NCBI GenBank assembly: GCA_965221185.1
Contig: OZ244866.1
Coordinates: forward strand, 4,030,001 to 4,094,000
DNA: 64,000 nucleotides
DNA from: Aldehydirespirator sp965221185
GTDB taxonomy: Bacteria > Actinomycetota > Acidimicrobiia > Acidimicrobiales > Aldehydirespiratoraceae
Direction: 5' to 3'
Part shown: one piece after another, positions 38,211 through 47,180 of the stretch
How the letters are laid out: each line of letters begins with the position of its first letter
Position numbering within the stretch: position 1 is the first letter of the stretch
The notes under the pieces: model-generated
The model's database searches: none
Told to the model about the DNA's origin: nothing
The model's input: only the letters and a program-made list of their open reading frames with translations
Program-made: the position numbers and the translations under genes

Positions 38211-38710
38211 GCAACAAGTGGTCGGAGGGAATCGAGCCCCGGGGGTTCCGCTGGATCATCACCGACCGTTTCGGCGTGTGCGAGCGGCCCGGCGGCTACG
38301 GCGCCGGCCACCGCCGGGTGCGCCGCCTCGAGGAGATCATCTGGCTGCGCCGGAACGAGATCGACCTGATCGTCAGCCTCACCGCCATCCCCTACAACCT
38401 GCGCGACTACGACGAGCACGGTCTGGCCTACGTGCACCTGCCCTTCTCGGACTCCGGCGGCGGCCGCGAGCGCCTCGAGGAGATCCTGCGGACCATCCAC
38501 GAACACGCCGCCAGCGAGCGGGTGGTTCTCCACCACGACTCGATCGGGGACCGGGTTTCGGGCGTGGTGTCGGGCTACCTCCTATGGTCGGGCCTAGTCG
38601 CGAGCGGACACGAGGCCATCACCATCGCCGAGCATCTCCTCGAGCGCGAGTTGGGGCCGGTGGCGCGCGAGATCGTCGCGATGGCCCAGAACCTCAGGTC
38701 TACCCCGTGA
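38207..38710 (+). CDS. Dual-specificity phosphatase-like protein with catalytic Cys replaced
   Basis: A 167-residue protein with a cysteine-phosphatase outline: FRWIITDRFGVCERPGGYGA, IDLIVSLTAIPYN, YVHLPFSDSGGG and then VVLHHDSIGDRVSGVVSGYL at the P-loop. In active enzymes the loop reads H-C-x5-R-(S/T)-G; here it is H-H-D-S-I-G-D-R-V-S-G, with the Cys replaced by His. This suggests a pseudophosphatase that binds phosphate or phosphoproteins. It sits between hpt and folK and overlaps folK by 4 bp. No function is known. Confidence 0.65.
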   Translation: MSNKWSEGIEPRGFRWIITDRFGVCERPGGYGAGHRRVRRLEEIIWLRRNEIDLIVSLTAIPYNLRDYDEHGLAYVHLPFSDSGGGRERLEEILRTIHEHAASERVVLHHDSIGDRVSGVVSGYLLWSGLVASGHEAITIAEHLLERELGPVAREIVAMAQNLRSTP

Positions 38711-39189
38711 CGGCCGCGGACGCGCCCCGCGCCGCCCGACGGGCCTTCGTGGCGCTGGGATCCAACCTGGGGGACAGGATGGCCCACCTGCGGAGAGCGG
38801 TCGGCGCACTCGACGGCGTGGACGCGGTCTCCGACGTTTACGAGACCAAGCCGGTGGGCGGTCCCGAGCAGGGTCCCTACCTCAACATGGTGGTGCGGCT
38901 CCGTACATCGGCGAGCCCCCGGGAGCTGCTCAGGCAGTGCCGGGCCTCAGAGCTGGAGGCGGGTCGGGTGCGAGTGGTGCGCTGGGGGCCCCGCACCCTC
39001 GACGCGGACGTGCTGTGGATGGACGGCGAGCGGGTGGACGATCCCGATCTAGTGATCCCGCATCCCCGCATGTACGAGCGGGACTTCGTGCTCGTGCCCC
39101 TGTCCGACGTAGGCGCCGACCTGCTCCCCGACGGCTACGACCCCGAGACCTGCGACGGCGTCGTCAGGCTCGGGCCGCTCTGTCCCTAG
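38707..39189 (+). CDS. folK: 2-amino-4-hydroxy-6-hydroxymethyldihydropteridine diphosphokinase
   Basis: A 160-residue HPPK starting at a GTGA overlap. Motifs are FVALGSNLGDRMAHLRRAV, VYETKPVGGPEQGPYLNMVV, RWGPRTLDADVLWMDG and IPHPRMYERDFVLVPLSD. It activates the pterin for dihydropteroate synthase. The usual partner folP and folB genes are not in the window. Confidence 0.92.
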   Translation: MTAADAPRAARRAFVALGSNLGDRMAHLRRAVGALDGVDAVSDVYETKPVGGPEQGPYLNMVVRLRTSASPRELLRQCRASELEAGRVRVVRWGPRTLDADVLWMDGERVDDPDLVIPHPRMYERDFVLVPLSDVGADLLPDGYDPETCDGVVRLGPLCP

Positions 39190-39192
39190 CCA

Positions 39193-39924
39193 GTGCGGTC
39201 GGTCCGCGTCATCGGCTCCGGACGGGCCGGCGGAGCCATGGCCGCCGCGCTGGCCGAGGTCGGCTGGCAGGTTAGGCCCGTACTGGGCCGGGCCGCGGCG
39301 CCGGCTGACGTGGCCGCGGCGGCCGCCGATGTCGACTTGGTGCTGATCGCCACACCCGACGCAGCGGTGGCCGAGGTGGCGGCTGCGGTAGAGCCTGCGG
39401 CCACCGCGGCGGTGGCGCACCTGGCCGGGTCGTTGGGCCTCGACGCGGTCGCGCCCCACCCTCGGCCAGCGGCCCTGCACCCTCTGGTGGCGCTCCCGGA
39501 TGCCGCCGTCGGGGCGCGGCGCCTGCTCGCGGGCTGCTGGTTCGCGGTCGCGGGCGATCCTATTGTTCGTCAAGTGGTCGCCGACCTCGGCGGCGGCGCC
39601 TTCGTGGTGGCCGACGGCGATCGGGCCGCCTACCACGCCGCGGCGGTGGTCGCCTCCAACCACCTTGTTGCCCTGCTCGGCCAGGCCGAGCGGATCGGCG
39701 CCGAGGCCGGAGTTCCCCTGGCCGCCTTCCTCGACCTTGTTCGGGCCACCGTCGACAACGTCGACGAACTGGGTCCGGCCGCCGCGCTCACCGGTCCTGC
39801 GTCCCGAGGGGACGAGGCCACCATCCAGCGCCATCTCGACGCCATCGCGCCGGCCGAGCACTCCGCCTACAGGGCCATGGCCGACGAGGCCCGCCGCCTC
39901 GCGGGCCGCACCGCGCCGACATGA
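39193..39924 (+). CDS. Rossmann-fold / DUF2520 protein
   Basis: A 243-residue protein starting with GTG. It has an N-terminal dinucleotide-binding motif VRVIGSGRAGGAMAAALAEV and DLVLIATPDAAVAEVAAAV, and a C-terminal helical DUF2520 part (AAVVASNHLVALLGQAERIG). It lies between folK and panC and overlaps panC (ATGA). The family resembles ketopantoate reductase and 6-phosphogluconate dehydrogenase folds; a role as the missing ketopantoate reductase in pantothenate synthesis is possible but unproven. Confidence 0.8.
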   Translation: MRSVRVIGSGRAGGAMAAALAEVGWQVRPVLGRAAAPADVAAAAADVDLVLIATPDAAVAEVAAAVEPAATAAVAHLAGSLGLDAVAPHPRPAALHPLVALPDAAVGARRLLAGCWFAVAGDPIVRQVVADLGGGAFVVADGDRAAYHAAAVVASNHLVALLGQAERIGAEAGVPLAAFLDLVRATVDNVDELGPAAALTGPASRGDEATIQRHLDAIAPAEHSAYRAMADEARRLAGRTAPT

Positions 39925-40793
39925 GGGAGCCTGCGAGCCGCCCTGTCACCGAGGACACGATCCGCGGCCTGCGCGTCCGCCTGGACGAGGTTCGCGCCGG
40001 CGGGCACCGGATGGGATTCGTGCCCACCATGGGGTTCCTCCACGCCGGTCACCGCTCTCTGGTCGAGCAGGCTCGATCAGAGAACGACCTGGTGGTGGTG
40101 TCGATCTTCGTCAACCCCCTGCAGTTCAACCCCGGGGAGGACTTCGATGACTATCCCCGCGACCTCGGCCACGACCTCGAAGTGTGCGCGGAGGCCGGTG
40201 CCGACATTGTCTTCGTGCCCGAGCAGCAGGAGATGTACCCCGACCCGGTGGTCACCACCGTCCACGTCGGCACCCTCGCCGACGTGCTCTGCGGCGCCTC
40301 TCGCCCCGGGCACTTCGACGGGGTGGCCACCGTGGTGGCCAAGCTCTTCGCCATCGTGGGGGAGTGCTCGGCCTACTTCGGGGAGAAGGACTTCCAGCAG
40401 CTCACGATCGTGAGGCGAATGGCGAAGGACCTGTCGCTTCCGGTGCGGGTTGTGGGCTGCCCCACGGTGCGCGAGCCCGACGGGCTGGCCCTCTCCAGCC
40501 GCAACGCATACTTGAGCGGAGATGAGCGAGCCCAGGCACCAGTGCTGCGCTGGGCCCTCCAGGCGGGGGCGGACGTGGTGGAGGCCGGGGAGACCGACGC
40601 GGCCGCAGTGGAAGCCAAGATGGCGGCGGTGATCGCCAGCGAGCCGCTGGCGCTGATCGACTATGCGGCCGTGGTTTGCCCGGCCACCCTCACAAGGGGC
40701 CAGCAGCCGCTGCAGGGCGACGTGCGGCTGCTGGTGGCGGTGCGCTTCGGCAAGGCCCGGCTCATCGACAACCTCGGCTGCCGCGCCGGCTGA
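39921..40793 (+). CDS. panC: Pantothenate synthetase (pantoate-beta-alanine ligase)
   Basis: A 290-residue class I-like ligase: GFVPTMGFLHAGHRSLVEQA (HIGH-type), VVSIFVNPLQFNPGEDFDDY, AYFGEKDFQQLTIVRRM, VREPDGLALSSRNAYLSGDE (KMSKS-type loop) and DYAAVV. It joins pantoate and beta-alanine with ATP. The type III pantothenate kinase gene follows 64 bp later. Confidence 0.94.
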   Translation: MREPASRPVTEDTIRGLRVRLDEVRAGGHRMGFVPTMGFLHAGHRSLVEQARSENDLVVVSIFVNPLQFNPGEDFDDYPRDLGHDLEVCAEAGADIVFVPEQQEMYPDPVVTTVHVGTLADVLCGASRPGHFDGVATVVAKLFAIVGECSAYFGEKDFQQLTIVRRMAKDLSLPVRVVGCPTVREPDGLALSSRNAYLSGDERAQAPVLRWALQAGADVVEAGETDAAAVEAKMAAVIASEPLALIDYAAVVCPATLTRGQQPLQGDVRLLVAVRFGKARLIDNLGCRAG

Positions 40794-40857
40794 GCGTCCT
40801 CGGATGCCGCACGGCCGAGCCCCAACGGCTACGGCTGATCCGCCGTATCCTGCGGCG

Positions 40858-41655
40858 GTGCTGCTTACTATCGACGTCGGCAACACCCAGACCGTCGTCG
40901 GCGTGTACGACCCCAGCGCGGTCCACGGCTCGGGCGCGGCTGACGGACTGCTCGACCACTGGCGGCTCTCGACCGACCCGCAACGCACCGCCGACGAACT
41001 CGGCGTGGTGATCAGGTCGCTGCTCGGCACGGTCGGAATCGACTTCGAGACCGACATAGCGGGAGTGTCCATCTGCTCGGGGGTTCCCCGCCTGCTGGCA
41101 GGCCTGAGGGAGATGGTGCGACGCCAACTGGGGTTCCTGCCCGTGGTGGTCGGGCCGGGAACCAAGACCGGGATGTCGATCCACTACGACAATCCCAAGG
41201 AGGTGGGAGCGGACCGGATCGCCAACGCGGTGGCGGCCTACGACCTCTACGGTGGCCCCACCGTGGTGGTGGATTTCGGCACGGGCAACAACTTCGACGT
41301 GCTCTCGGCCGACGGCGCCTTCTTGGGCGGGGCCATCGCGCCCGGTATCGAGATCAGCCTCGACGCCCTCTTCGGGCGGGCTGCGGCGCTCGGTGCGGTG
41401 GAGCTGGTCGAGCCCCGCAGCGTGATCGGCAAGACCACGGTCGAGTCGATCCAGTCCGGCGCCCTGTACGGCTTCACGGCCATGATCGACGGCATGAACG
41501 CCCGCTTCTTGGCCGAATTGGGTGAGGCGAACGTCGTCGCCACCGGGGGCCTCGCTCATGTGATCGCCCCGATCTCCGAGACGATCGATCATGTCGAGCC
41601 GTTCCTGACTCTGCACGGGCTGCGCATCGTCTACGAGCGCAACCAGGATCGATGA
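40858..41655 (+). CDS. coaX: Type III pantothenate kinase
   Basis: A 265-residue ASKHA-fold kinase from GTG 40858 (MLLTIDVGNTQTVVGVYD); an in-frame ATG at 40804 is less likely. Further motifs are VVVGPGTKTGMSIHYDNPKE, GADRIANAVAAY, VVDFGTGNNFDVLSADGAFL and GGAIAPGIEIS. It performs the first step of CoA synthesis. Its stop opens a ladder of three micro-ORFs leading to lysS. Confidence 0.93.
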   Translation: MLLTIDVGNTQTVVGVYDPSAVHGSGAADGLLDHWRLSTDPQRTADELGVVIRSLLGTVGIDFETDIAGVSICSGVPRLLAGLREMVRRQLGFLPVVVGPGTKTGMSIHYDNPKEVGADRIANAVAAYDLYGGPTVVVDFGTGNNFDVLSADGAFLGGAIAPGIEISLDALFGRAAALGAVELVEPRSVIGKTTVESIQSGALYGFTAMIDGMNARFLAELGEANVVATGGLAHVIAPISETIDHVEPFLTLHGLRIVYERNQDR

Positions 41656-41727
41656 GCGACTACACAAGATGAGAGCGCCGACGCTGCGATGAGTGACGAC
41701 GCCCTGCCGGCCTCGACGCTGCGATGA
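41652..41727 (+). other. Ladder of three micro-ORFs between coaX and lysS
   Basis: ATGA at 41652 (coaX stop) opens MSDYTR; its stop overlaps ATG 41669, which opens MRAPTLR; that stop overlaps ATG 41689, which opens MSDDALPASTLR; that stop overlaps ATG 41724, the lysS start. The last step is a 35-bp tandem duplication of the lysS start region (unit beginning ATGAGTGACGACGCCC, copies at 41689 and 41724). Every join is a 4-base ATGA. Confidence 0.6.
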
Positions 41728-43187
41728 GTGACGACGCCCCGCCGGCCCCGGCGCCAGACGCCGCTGCTGCGGGCGGGAACGACGACGTCCCGTACCGCTT
41801 CGACCGGAGCCATAACGTCGGTGGCGTCGTGGAGGCGTTCGAGGGCCTCGAAGCCGGCGTCGAGACCGACAGCGTGGTGTCGGTGGCCGGACGGCTCATG
41901 CTGCGCCGCGATCAGGGCCGGCTCGCCTTCGGGACGCTGCAGGACGCCACCGGCCGCATCCAGCTCTTCGCCACTGCGGCGGCCTCTCCCGGCTTCGAGC
42001 GGTTCACGGCCCTGTCGATCGGGGACTGGATCGGCGTGAGAGGCGTGGTCATGGCCACTCGCCGCGGCGAGCTGTCGGTGAGGGTGGACGACTGGGTGGT
42101 GCTGGCCCGGGCCCGGCGGCCGTTCCCCGACAAGTGGCACGGCCTCACCGACCCCGACACCCGCTACCGGCAGCGCTATGTGGACCTTTGGGTGAGTGAC
42201 GAAGCCCGGGCCGCTTTCAGCCGCCGCTCGCAGATCGTGGCCGCAATGCGGCGCCGCTTGGAGGAGCAGGGCTTCATCGAGGTGGAGACGCCGATGCTGC
42301 ACCCGATTCCCGGCGGCGCCGCGGCCCGGCCCTTCGTCACCCACCACGAGGCCCTGCACGCCGACCTGTACCTGCGGATCGCTCCGGAGCTCTACCTCAA
42401 GCGGCTGGTGGTGGGCGGGATGGAGCGGGTGTACGAGATCGGCCGGGTGTTCCGCAACGAGGGGATCTCCACCCGCCACAACCCCGAATTCACGATGCTG
42501 GAGCTGTACTGGGCCTACGCCGATCACACCGACATCATGGAGCTGACCGAGCACCTGGTGGCCGGGGTGGCCGACGACGTGTGTGGCTCGACCACGGTGG
42601 TCTACGACGGCCAAGAGGTGGATCTGGCTCCTCCATGGCGGCGGGCCACCATGGAGGAGGTGATCGCCGAGCACACCGGCGTGGAGGCGAGCCTCGATGC
42701 GGGTCCGGCCGAGCTGGCGGCCCGCTGCAACAGCCTGGGGATTGAGACCGGGGCCGGCTGGGGTCCGGGCAAGCTGCTGCTGGAGATCTACGAGAAGGCC
42801 GCCGAGCCGAACCTGTGGGGGCCGGTGTTCGTGACCGACTACCCGGCCGAGGTGTCGCCGCTTGCGCGCCGCCACCGCAGCCGGCCCGGCTACGCCGAGC
42901 GCTTCGAGGGGATCGTGGCCGGCCGGGAGCTGTGCAACGCGTTCACCGAACTGGTGGACCCCGCCGAGCAGAGGTCCCGCTTCGAGTCCCAGGCCGCGCT
43001 GAGGGCCGCGGGCGACGACGAGGCCATGGTGGTGGACGAGGACTATCTGAGATCCCTGGAGTACGGGCTTCCCCCCACTGGAGGCCTCGGCATCGGCGTG
43101 GATCGCCTGGTGATGCTGCTCACCGACACCCAGGCCATCCGCGACGCCGTTCTATTCCCCACCCTGCGCCCCGACCCCGGCGCCTAG
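41724..43187 (+). CDS. lysS: Lysyl-tRNA synthetase, class II
   Basis: A 487-residue class IIb enzyme. N-terminal OB fold (VSVAGRLMLRRDQGRLAFGT, LQDATGRIQLF), motif 1 FIEVETPMLHPIPGGAAARP, motif 2 RVFRNEGISTRHNPEFTMLE, and motif 3 GGLGIGVDRLVMLL. The usual N-terminal tail is replaced by an Ala/Pro/Asp-rich 20 residues. The duplicated start region makes ATG 41724 the likely real start because only it continues in frame. It converges with the polyprenyl synthase gene; the two stop codons overlap in CTAG. Confidence 0.95.
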   Translation: MSDDAPPAPAPDAAAAGGNDDVPYRFDRSHNVGGVVEAFEGLEAGVETDSVVSVAGRLMLRRDQGRLAFGTLQDATGRIQLFATAAASPGFERFTALSIGDWIGVRGVVMATRRGELSVRVDDWVVLARARRPFPDKWHGLTDPDTRYRQRYVDLWVSDEARAAFSRRSQIVAAMRRRLEEQGFIEVETPMLHPIPGGAAARPFVTHHEALHADLYLRIAPELYLKRLVVGGMERVYEIGRVFRNEGISTRHNPEFTMLELYWAYADHTDIMELTEHLVAGVADDVCGSTTVVYDGQEVDLAPPWRRATMEEVIAEHTGVEASLDAGPAELAARCNSLGIETGAGWGPGKLLLEIYEKAAEPNLWGPVFVTDYPAEVSPLARRHRSRPGYAERFEGIVAGRELCNAFTELVDPAEQRSRFESQAALRAAGDDEAMVVDEDYLRSLEYGLPPTGGLGIGVDRLVMLLTDTQAIRDAVLFPTLRPDPGA

Positions 43188-44176
43188 CCGGTTAGGACCG
43201 GCGTCTCGGTGAGGCGGTCCGCGGCCAGGCGCAGCACCGAGGTCGCAGGGGTGTCGGGCAGTGACGTGAGCGCGGCCTGGGCCTTGTCGGCCCACATGCG
43301 CGCCGTGTCGCGGGCCTCGTCGAGGCCGGTGGTTGACCGCACCAGTTCGGCGGCCCGGTCGCGGGCCTCGGCGTCGATGGGCCGACCGAGGATGGAACGC
43401 AGCGCCTCACCGGCGGCCGGATCCGCCAGGGCCCGGATGACCGGCAGCGTGTAGGTGCCCTCGGCCAAGTCGTTGTCGGCCGGCTTGCCCAGCTGCGACT
43501 CGGTGGCGATCAGGTCCAGGATGTCGTCGACGATCTGGAAGGCCATGCCGTAGCTGAAACCGAACTCCCCGAGCGCCTCGACGACCGGCCGCGGCACGTC
43601 ACCCACCGTCGCCCCGATCCGGCACGAGATCGACAGCAGCGCCGCCGTCTTGCCCGATATGGCCCGCTCGTAGCGCTGCTCGCTGCGCTCGGTGTCGTAG
43701 GCGTTCTCGAGCTCGACTATCTGGCCCTCGCACAGCTGGGTAATGGCCTCGGCCAGCAGCACCGCGACCTCGGCGCCGAGCGAGGCCGCCATGGCGGAGG
43801 CCCGCCCGAGCAGGTAGTCGCCCGCCAGGATGGCCCGCAGGTTGCCCCATTGGGCGTTGACGCTGGGCACCGAGCGACGGGTGGTGGCGCCGTCCATCAC
43901 GTCGTCGTGATAGAGCGAGCCGATGTGGACCAGCTCCACCGAGGCGCCGCCTTTGACCGCGGCCACAGACGACCTCCTCGGCGCCTCGTCGCACACCAGC
44001 GATGACGCGAGGCAGAAGCCGGGCCGGACGAGCTTCCCGCCCACCGTGATCAGGTGCCGGGCGAGCTCGGTGACGAAGTCGTCGGATGTCGCCGCGGCTG
44101 CAAGCAGCTCATCCTCCACGCGCCGCAGGTCGTCCTCCAGGCACGGCAGCAGTGCGAAGGGCGAGGTGGCGACCAC
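43184..44176 (-). CDS. Polyprenyl diphosphate synthase
   Basis: A 330-residue trans-isoprenyl synthase. First Asp-rich motif LYHDDVMDGATTRRSVPSVN, second AFQIVDDILDLIATESQLGK, and GGKLVRPGFCLASSLV near the start (K-x-x-R-P). Small residues rather than Phe/Tyr before the first DDxxD suggest a long-chain product such as the menaquinone side chain. It overlaps the lysS stop tail to tail and is divergent from clpC. Confidence 0.9.
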   Translation of the reverse strand: MVATSPFALLPCLEDDLRRVEDELLAAAATSDDFVTELARHLITVGGKLVRPGFCLASSLVCDEAPRRSSVAAVKGGASVELVHIGSLYHDDVMDGATTRRSVPSVNAQWGNLRAILAGDYLLGRASAMAASLGAEVAVLLAEAITQLCEGQIVELENAYDTERSEQRYERAISGKTAALLSISCRIGATVGDVPRPVVEALGEFGFSYGMAFQIVDDILDLIATESQLGKPADNDLAEGTYTLPVIRALADPAAGEALRSILGRPIDAEARDRAAELVRSTTGLDEARDTARMWADKAQAALTSLPDTPATSVLRLAADRLTETPVLTG

Positions 44177-44380
44177 GCCGCGAGGGTAATGGGGGACCGG
44201 CCGGACGTGCTGTCACGCGCCGTGTCGGCGGCGCAGCGGCGGGCTCTCCGGACGTCGCCGCCCGCAACCGCGACGTGGCCGATGTCACAGCGCGGGCCAT
44301 GAGCCGCGACGCCACTCATGTCCTGGGGCCGGGTTACACTGACCACCGTGAGGCACCCAGGCACTCGGGAGGCGTGAGCG
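44177..44380. promoter_or_regulatory. Divergent intergenic region (polyprenyl synthase / clpC)
   Basis: The 204-bp gap must hold promoters for both genes. A possible clpC -10 is TTACACT at about 44333-44339; GGGAGG at 44369-44374 is the clpC ribosome-binding site. No perfect CIRCE, HspR (HAIR) or ClgR site was recognised. Confidence 0.35.
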
Positions 44381-46912
44381 ATGTTCGAGCGGTTCACCGA
44401 CAGGGCCCGTCGAGTCGTGGTTCTGGCCCAGGAAGAGGCACGCCTCCTCAACCACAATTACATCGGCACCGAGCACATCCTGCTGGGACTGATCCACGAG
44501 GGCGAGGGCGTAGCGGCCAAGGCGCTGGAGTCGCTGGGGATCAGCCTCGAGTCCGTGCGCGGCCAGGTGGAAGAGATCATCGGCCAGGGCGGCAACTCGC
44601 CCAGCGGTCACATCCCCTTCACGCCGAGGGCCAAGAAGGTCCTGGAGCTCAGCTTGCGCGAGGCGCTGCAGCTCGGCCACAACTACATCGGCACCGAGCA
44701 CATCCTGCTCGGCCTCATCCGCGAGGGCGAGGGCGTCGCCGCGCAGGTGCTGGTCAAGCTGGGCGCGGATCTGGCCAGGGTGCGCGAGCAGGTCATCCAG
44801 CTGCTCTCCGCCTACGGCGGGGTGTCGGGGTCGGCGCAGGGAGAGAAGTCCGGCGCCACCTCCGGTGGAGGCAGCGGGGAGTCGTCATCGGGCTCGCATG
44901 TGCTCGACCAGTTCGGCCGCAACCTGACCCAGCTGGCCCGCGAGAAGGCGCTCGACCCGGTCATCGGCCGGGGCCGAGAGTCCGAACGGGTGATGCAGAT
45001 CCTGAGCCGCCGCACCAAGAACAACCCCGTGCTGGTCGGAGAGCCGGGCGTGGGCAAGACCGCCATCGTGGAGGGTCTGGCCCAGTCCATTGCGTCCGAT
45101 GACGTTCCTGAGACGCTGCGCGACCGCCAGCTCTACACGCTGGACCTGGGCGCGCTGGTGGCCGGCAGCCGCTACCGGGGCGACTTCGAGGAGCGGCTCA
45201 AGAAGGTGCTCAAGGAGATCCAGAGCCGCGGCGACATCATCCTGTTCATCGACGAGATCCACACCCTCGTCGGAGCCGGCGCGGCCGAGGGTGCCATCGA
45301 CGCCGCCTCGATCCTCAAGCCGATGCTGGCCCGGGGCGAACTCCAGACGATAGGCGCCACCACCCTCGACGAGTACCGCAAGCACCTCGAGAAGGACGCC
45401 GCGCTGGAGCGGCGCTTCCAGAAGGTGGTCGTGGACGAGCCGACGGTGGCGCACACCATCGAGATCCTCAAAGGCCTGCGCGACCGCTACGAGTCACACC
45501 ACAGGGTCACGATCACCGACCAGGCGCTTGTAGCCGCGGCCAACCTCGCCGATCGCTACATCTCCGACAGGCACTTGCCCGACAAGGCCATCGACCTGAT
45601 CGACGAGGCCGGCTCGCGCCTGCGGATGAAGCGCATGGCCACGCCGCCAGAGTTCAAGGAGCTCGAGGCCGAACTGGCCGACGTCATCTCCCGCAAGAAG
45701 GAGGCAGTCGAGGCGCAGCGCTTCGAGGACGCCGGCGAGCTGCGAGACAAGGAGAAGCAGCTCCTGGCCCGCCGCGACACGCTCGAGGGCGAGGCCAAGG
45801 CCGCTGGCGTGGACCTCTTCGACGAGGTCGACGAGGAGGCCATCGCGGAGGTGCTGTCGCTGTGGACCGGCATCCCGGTCTACAAGCTCACCGAGGAGGA
45901 GACCAAGAAGCTGCTGCGCATGGAGGACGAGATGCACAAGCGGGTGGTGTCCCAGCACGACGCCATCTCCGCGGTCTCGCAGGCCATCCGTCGCACCCGG
46001 GCCGGCCTCAAGGATCCCAAGCGCCCGAGCGGCTCGTTCATCTTCCTGGGCCCGTCCGGCGTGGGCAAGACCGAGCTGGCCAAGACCCTGGCCGAGTTCC
46101 TGTTCGGCGACGAGGACTCCCTCATCAGCCTGGACATGTCCGAGTACATGCAGAAGCACACCGTCAGCCGCCTGATCGGCTCGCCGCCCGGGTATGTCGG
46201 CTACGAGGAGGGCGGCCAGCTCACCGAGCGGGTCCGGCGCAAGCCGTTCTCGGTGGTGCTGTTCGACGAGATCGAGAAGGCCCACCCGGACGTGTTCAAC
46301 ACTCTGCTGCAGATCCTCGAGGAGGGCCGGCTCACTGACAGCCACGGCCGCACCGTGGACTTCCGCAACACGGTGCTGATCATGACCTCCAACCTGGGCA
46401 CCGCCGATCTGCGGAAGGCCAACCTGGGTTTCACGAAGGCCGACGAGCGGGTCACCTACGAGCGGATGAAGGCAAAGGTGCAGGAGGCGCTCAAGCAGCA
46501 CTTCCGGCCGGAGTTCCTGAACCGCATCGACGAGGTGATCGTGTTCCATGAGCTGACCCAGGCCGAGGTGCGCCGCATCGTCGACCTGATGATCGTGCGC
46601 ACCGCCAGCCAGCTCGGCGGTCAGGGCATGGGCCTGGAGCTCACCGACGCGGCCAAGGACCATCTCGCCTCCTCGGGGTACGACCCCACGCTGGGAGCGC
46701 GGCCGCTGCGCCGGGCCATCCAGAGGCTGGTGGAGGATCCGCTGTCCGAGCGGCTGCTGCACAAGGAGTTCCGGGCCGGCGAGATAGTCATCGTGGACGT
46801 GGAGCCCGATCCGCTCAACGAGGGCGGGCTCATCGTGGTGTTCCGGGCCATCGAGGGCTTCGAGCCGCCCGAGCCCGAGCTAGAGCGGACCGCTGGCGAG
46901 GGCCACTTCTAA
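44381..46912 (+). CDS. clpC: ATP-dependent Clp protease ATPase subunit ClpC
   Basis: An 843-residue HSP100 unfoldase. Two N-terminal Clp_N repeats (both with HNYIGTEHILLGLI), D1 with VGEPGVGKTAIVEGLAQSI and ILFIDEIHTLVGAG, the UVR-type coiled region VEAQRFEDAGELRDKEKQLL, and D2 with LGPSGVGKTELAKTLAEFLF and FSVVLFDEIEKAHPDVFNTL. It feeds substrates to ClpP. Its TAA stop is the first triplet of repeat copy H. Confidence 0.95.
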   Translation: MFERFTDRARRVVVLAQEEARLLNHNYIGTEHILLGLIHEGEGVAAKALESLGISLESVRGQVEEIIGQGGNSPSGHIPFTPRAKKVLELSLREALQLGHNYIGTEHILLGLIREGEGVAAQVLVKLGADLARVREQVIQLLSAYGGVSGSAQGEKSGATSGGGSGESSSGSHVLDQFGRNLTQLAREKALDPVIGRGRESERVMQILSRRTKNNPVLVGEPGVGKTAIVEGLAQSIASDDVPETLRDRQLYTLDLGALVAGSRYRGDFEERLKKVLKEIQSRGDIILFIDEIHTLVGAGAAEGAIDAASILKPMLARGELQTIGATTLDEYRKHLEKDAALERRFQKVVVDEPTVAHTIEILKGLRDRYESHHRVTITDQALVAAANLADRYISDRHLPDKAIDLIDEAGSRLRMKRMATPPEFKELEAELADVISRKKEAVEAQRFEDAGELRDKEKQLLARRDTLEGEAKAAGVDLFDEVDEEAIAEVLSLWTGIPVYKLTEEETKKLLRMEDEMHKRVVSQHDAISAVSQAIRRTRAGLKDPKRPSGSFIFLGPSGVGKTELAKTLAEFLFGDEDSLISLDMSEYMQKHTVSRLIGSPPGYVGYEEGGQLTERVRRKPFSVVLFDEIEKAHPDVFNTLLQILEEGRLTDSHGRTVDFRNTVLIMTSNLGTADLRKANLGFTKADERVTYERMKAKVQEALKQHFRPEFLNRIDEVIVFHELTQAEVRRIVDLMIVRTASQLGGQGMGLELTDAAKDHLASSGYDPTLGARPLRRAIQRLVEDPLSERLLHKEFRAGEIVIVDVEPDPLNEGGLIVVFRAIEGFEPPEPELERTAGEGHF

Positions 46913-47062
46913 GAGGCCGAGCGAATAGGCGCGAATCGCTAGGCGACTTTGCAAGGTGCGGAGCGAGGCCGTGGCCCGAGCGGCCCGTGAGCGCAGCGAA
47001 CAAGAGCGGGGAACACACCGCCGTCCCGCGAGACGCTCGCGATCGATGTGCGCTCTCTCCAA
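46910..47062 (-). repeat. Dispersed inverted-repeat element, copy H
   Basis: Left end TAAGAGGCCGAGCGAATAGG (TAA = clpC stop); reverse core at about 46961-47011; right end about GATGTGCGCTCT. The rest of the gap to the next start (47063-47180) is Ala/Gly-rich in all frames and shows no feature. Confidence 0.8.
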
Positions 47063-47180
47063 GCTCCCGCTCGGGGCTGCCTCCGGGCGAGGGCTGTGGG
47101 CTGGGGCCGTGGCCGGTCGGTGCCAGGCTCTGATGCTGGGCGCGGCAGGAGCCGTGACGGGGCGGCGCCGCGGCGGTCCC

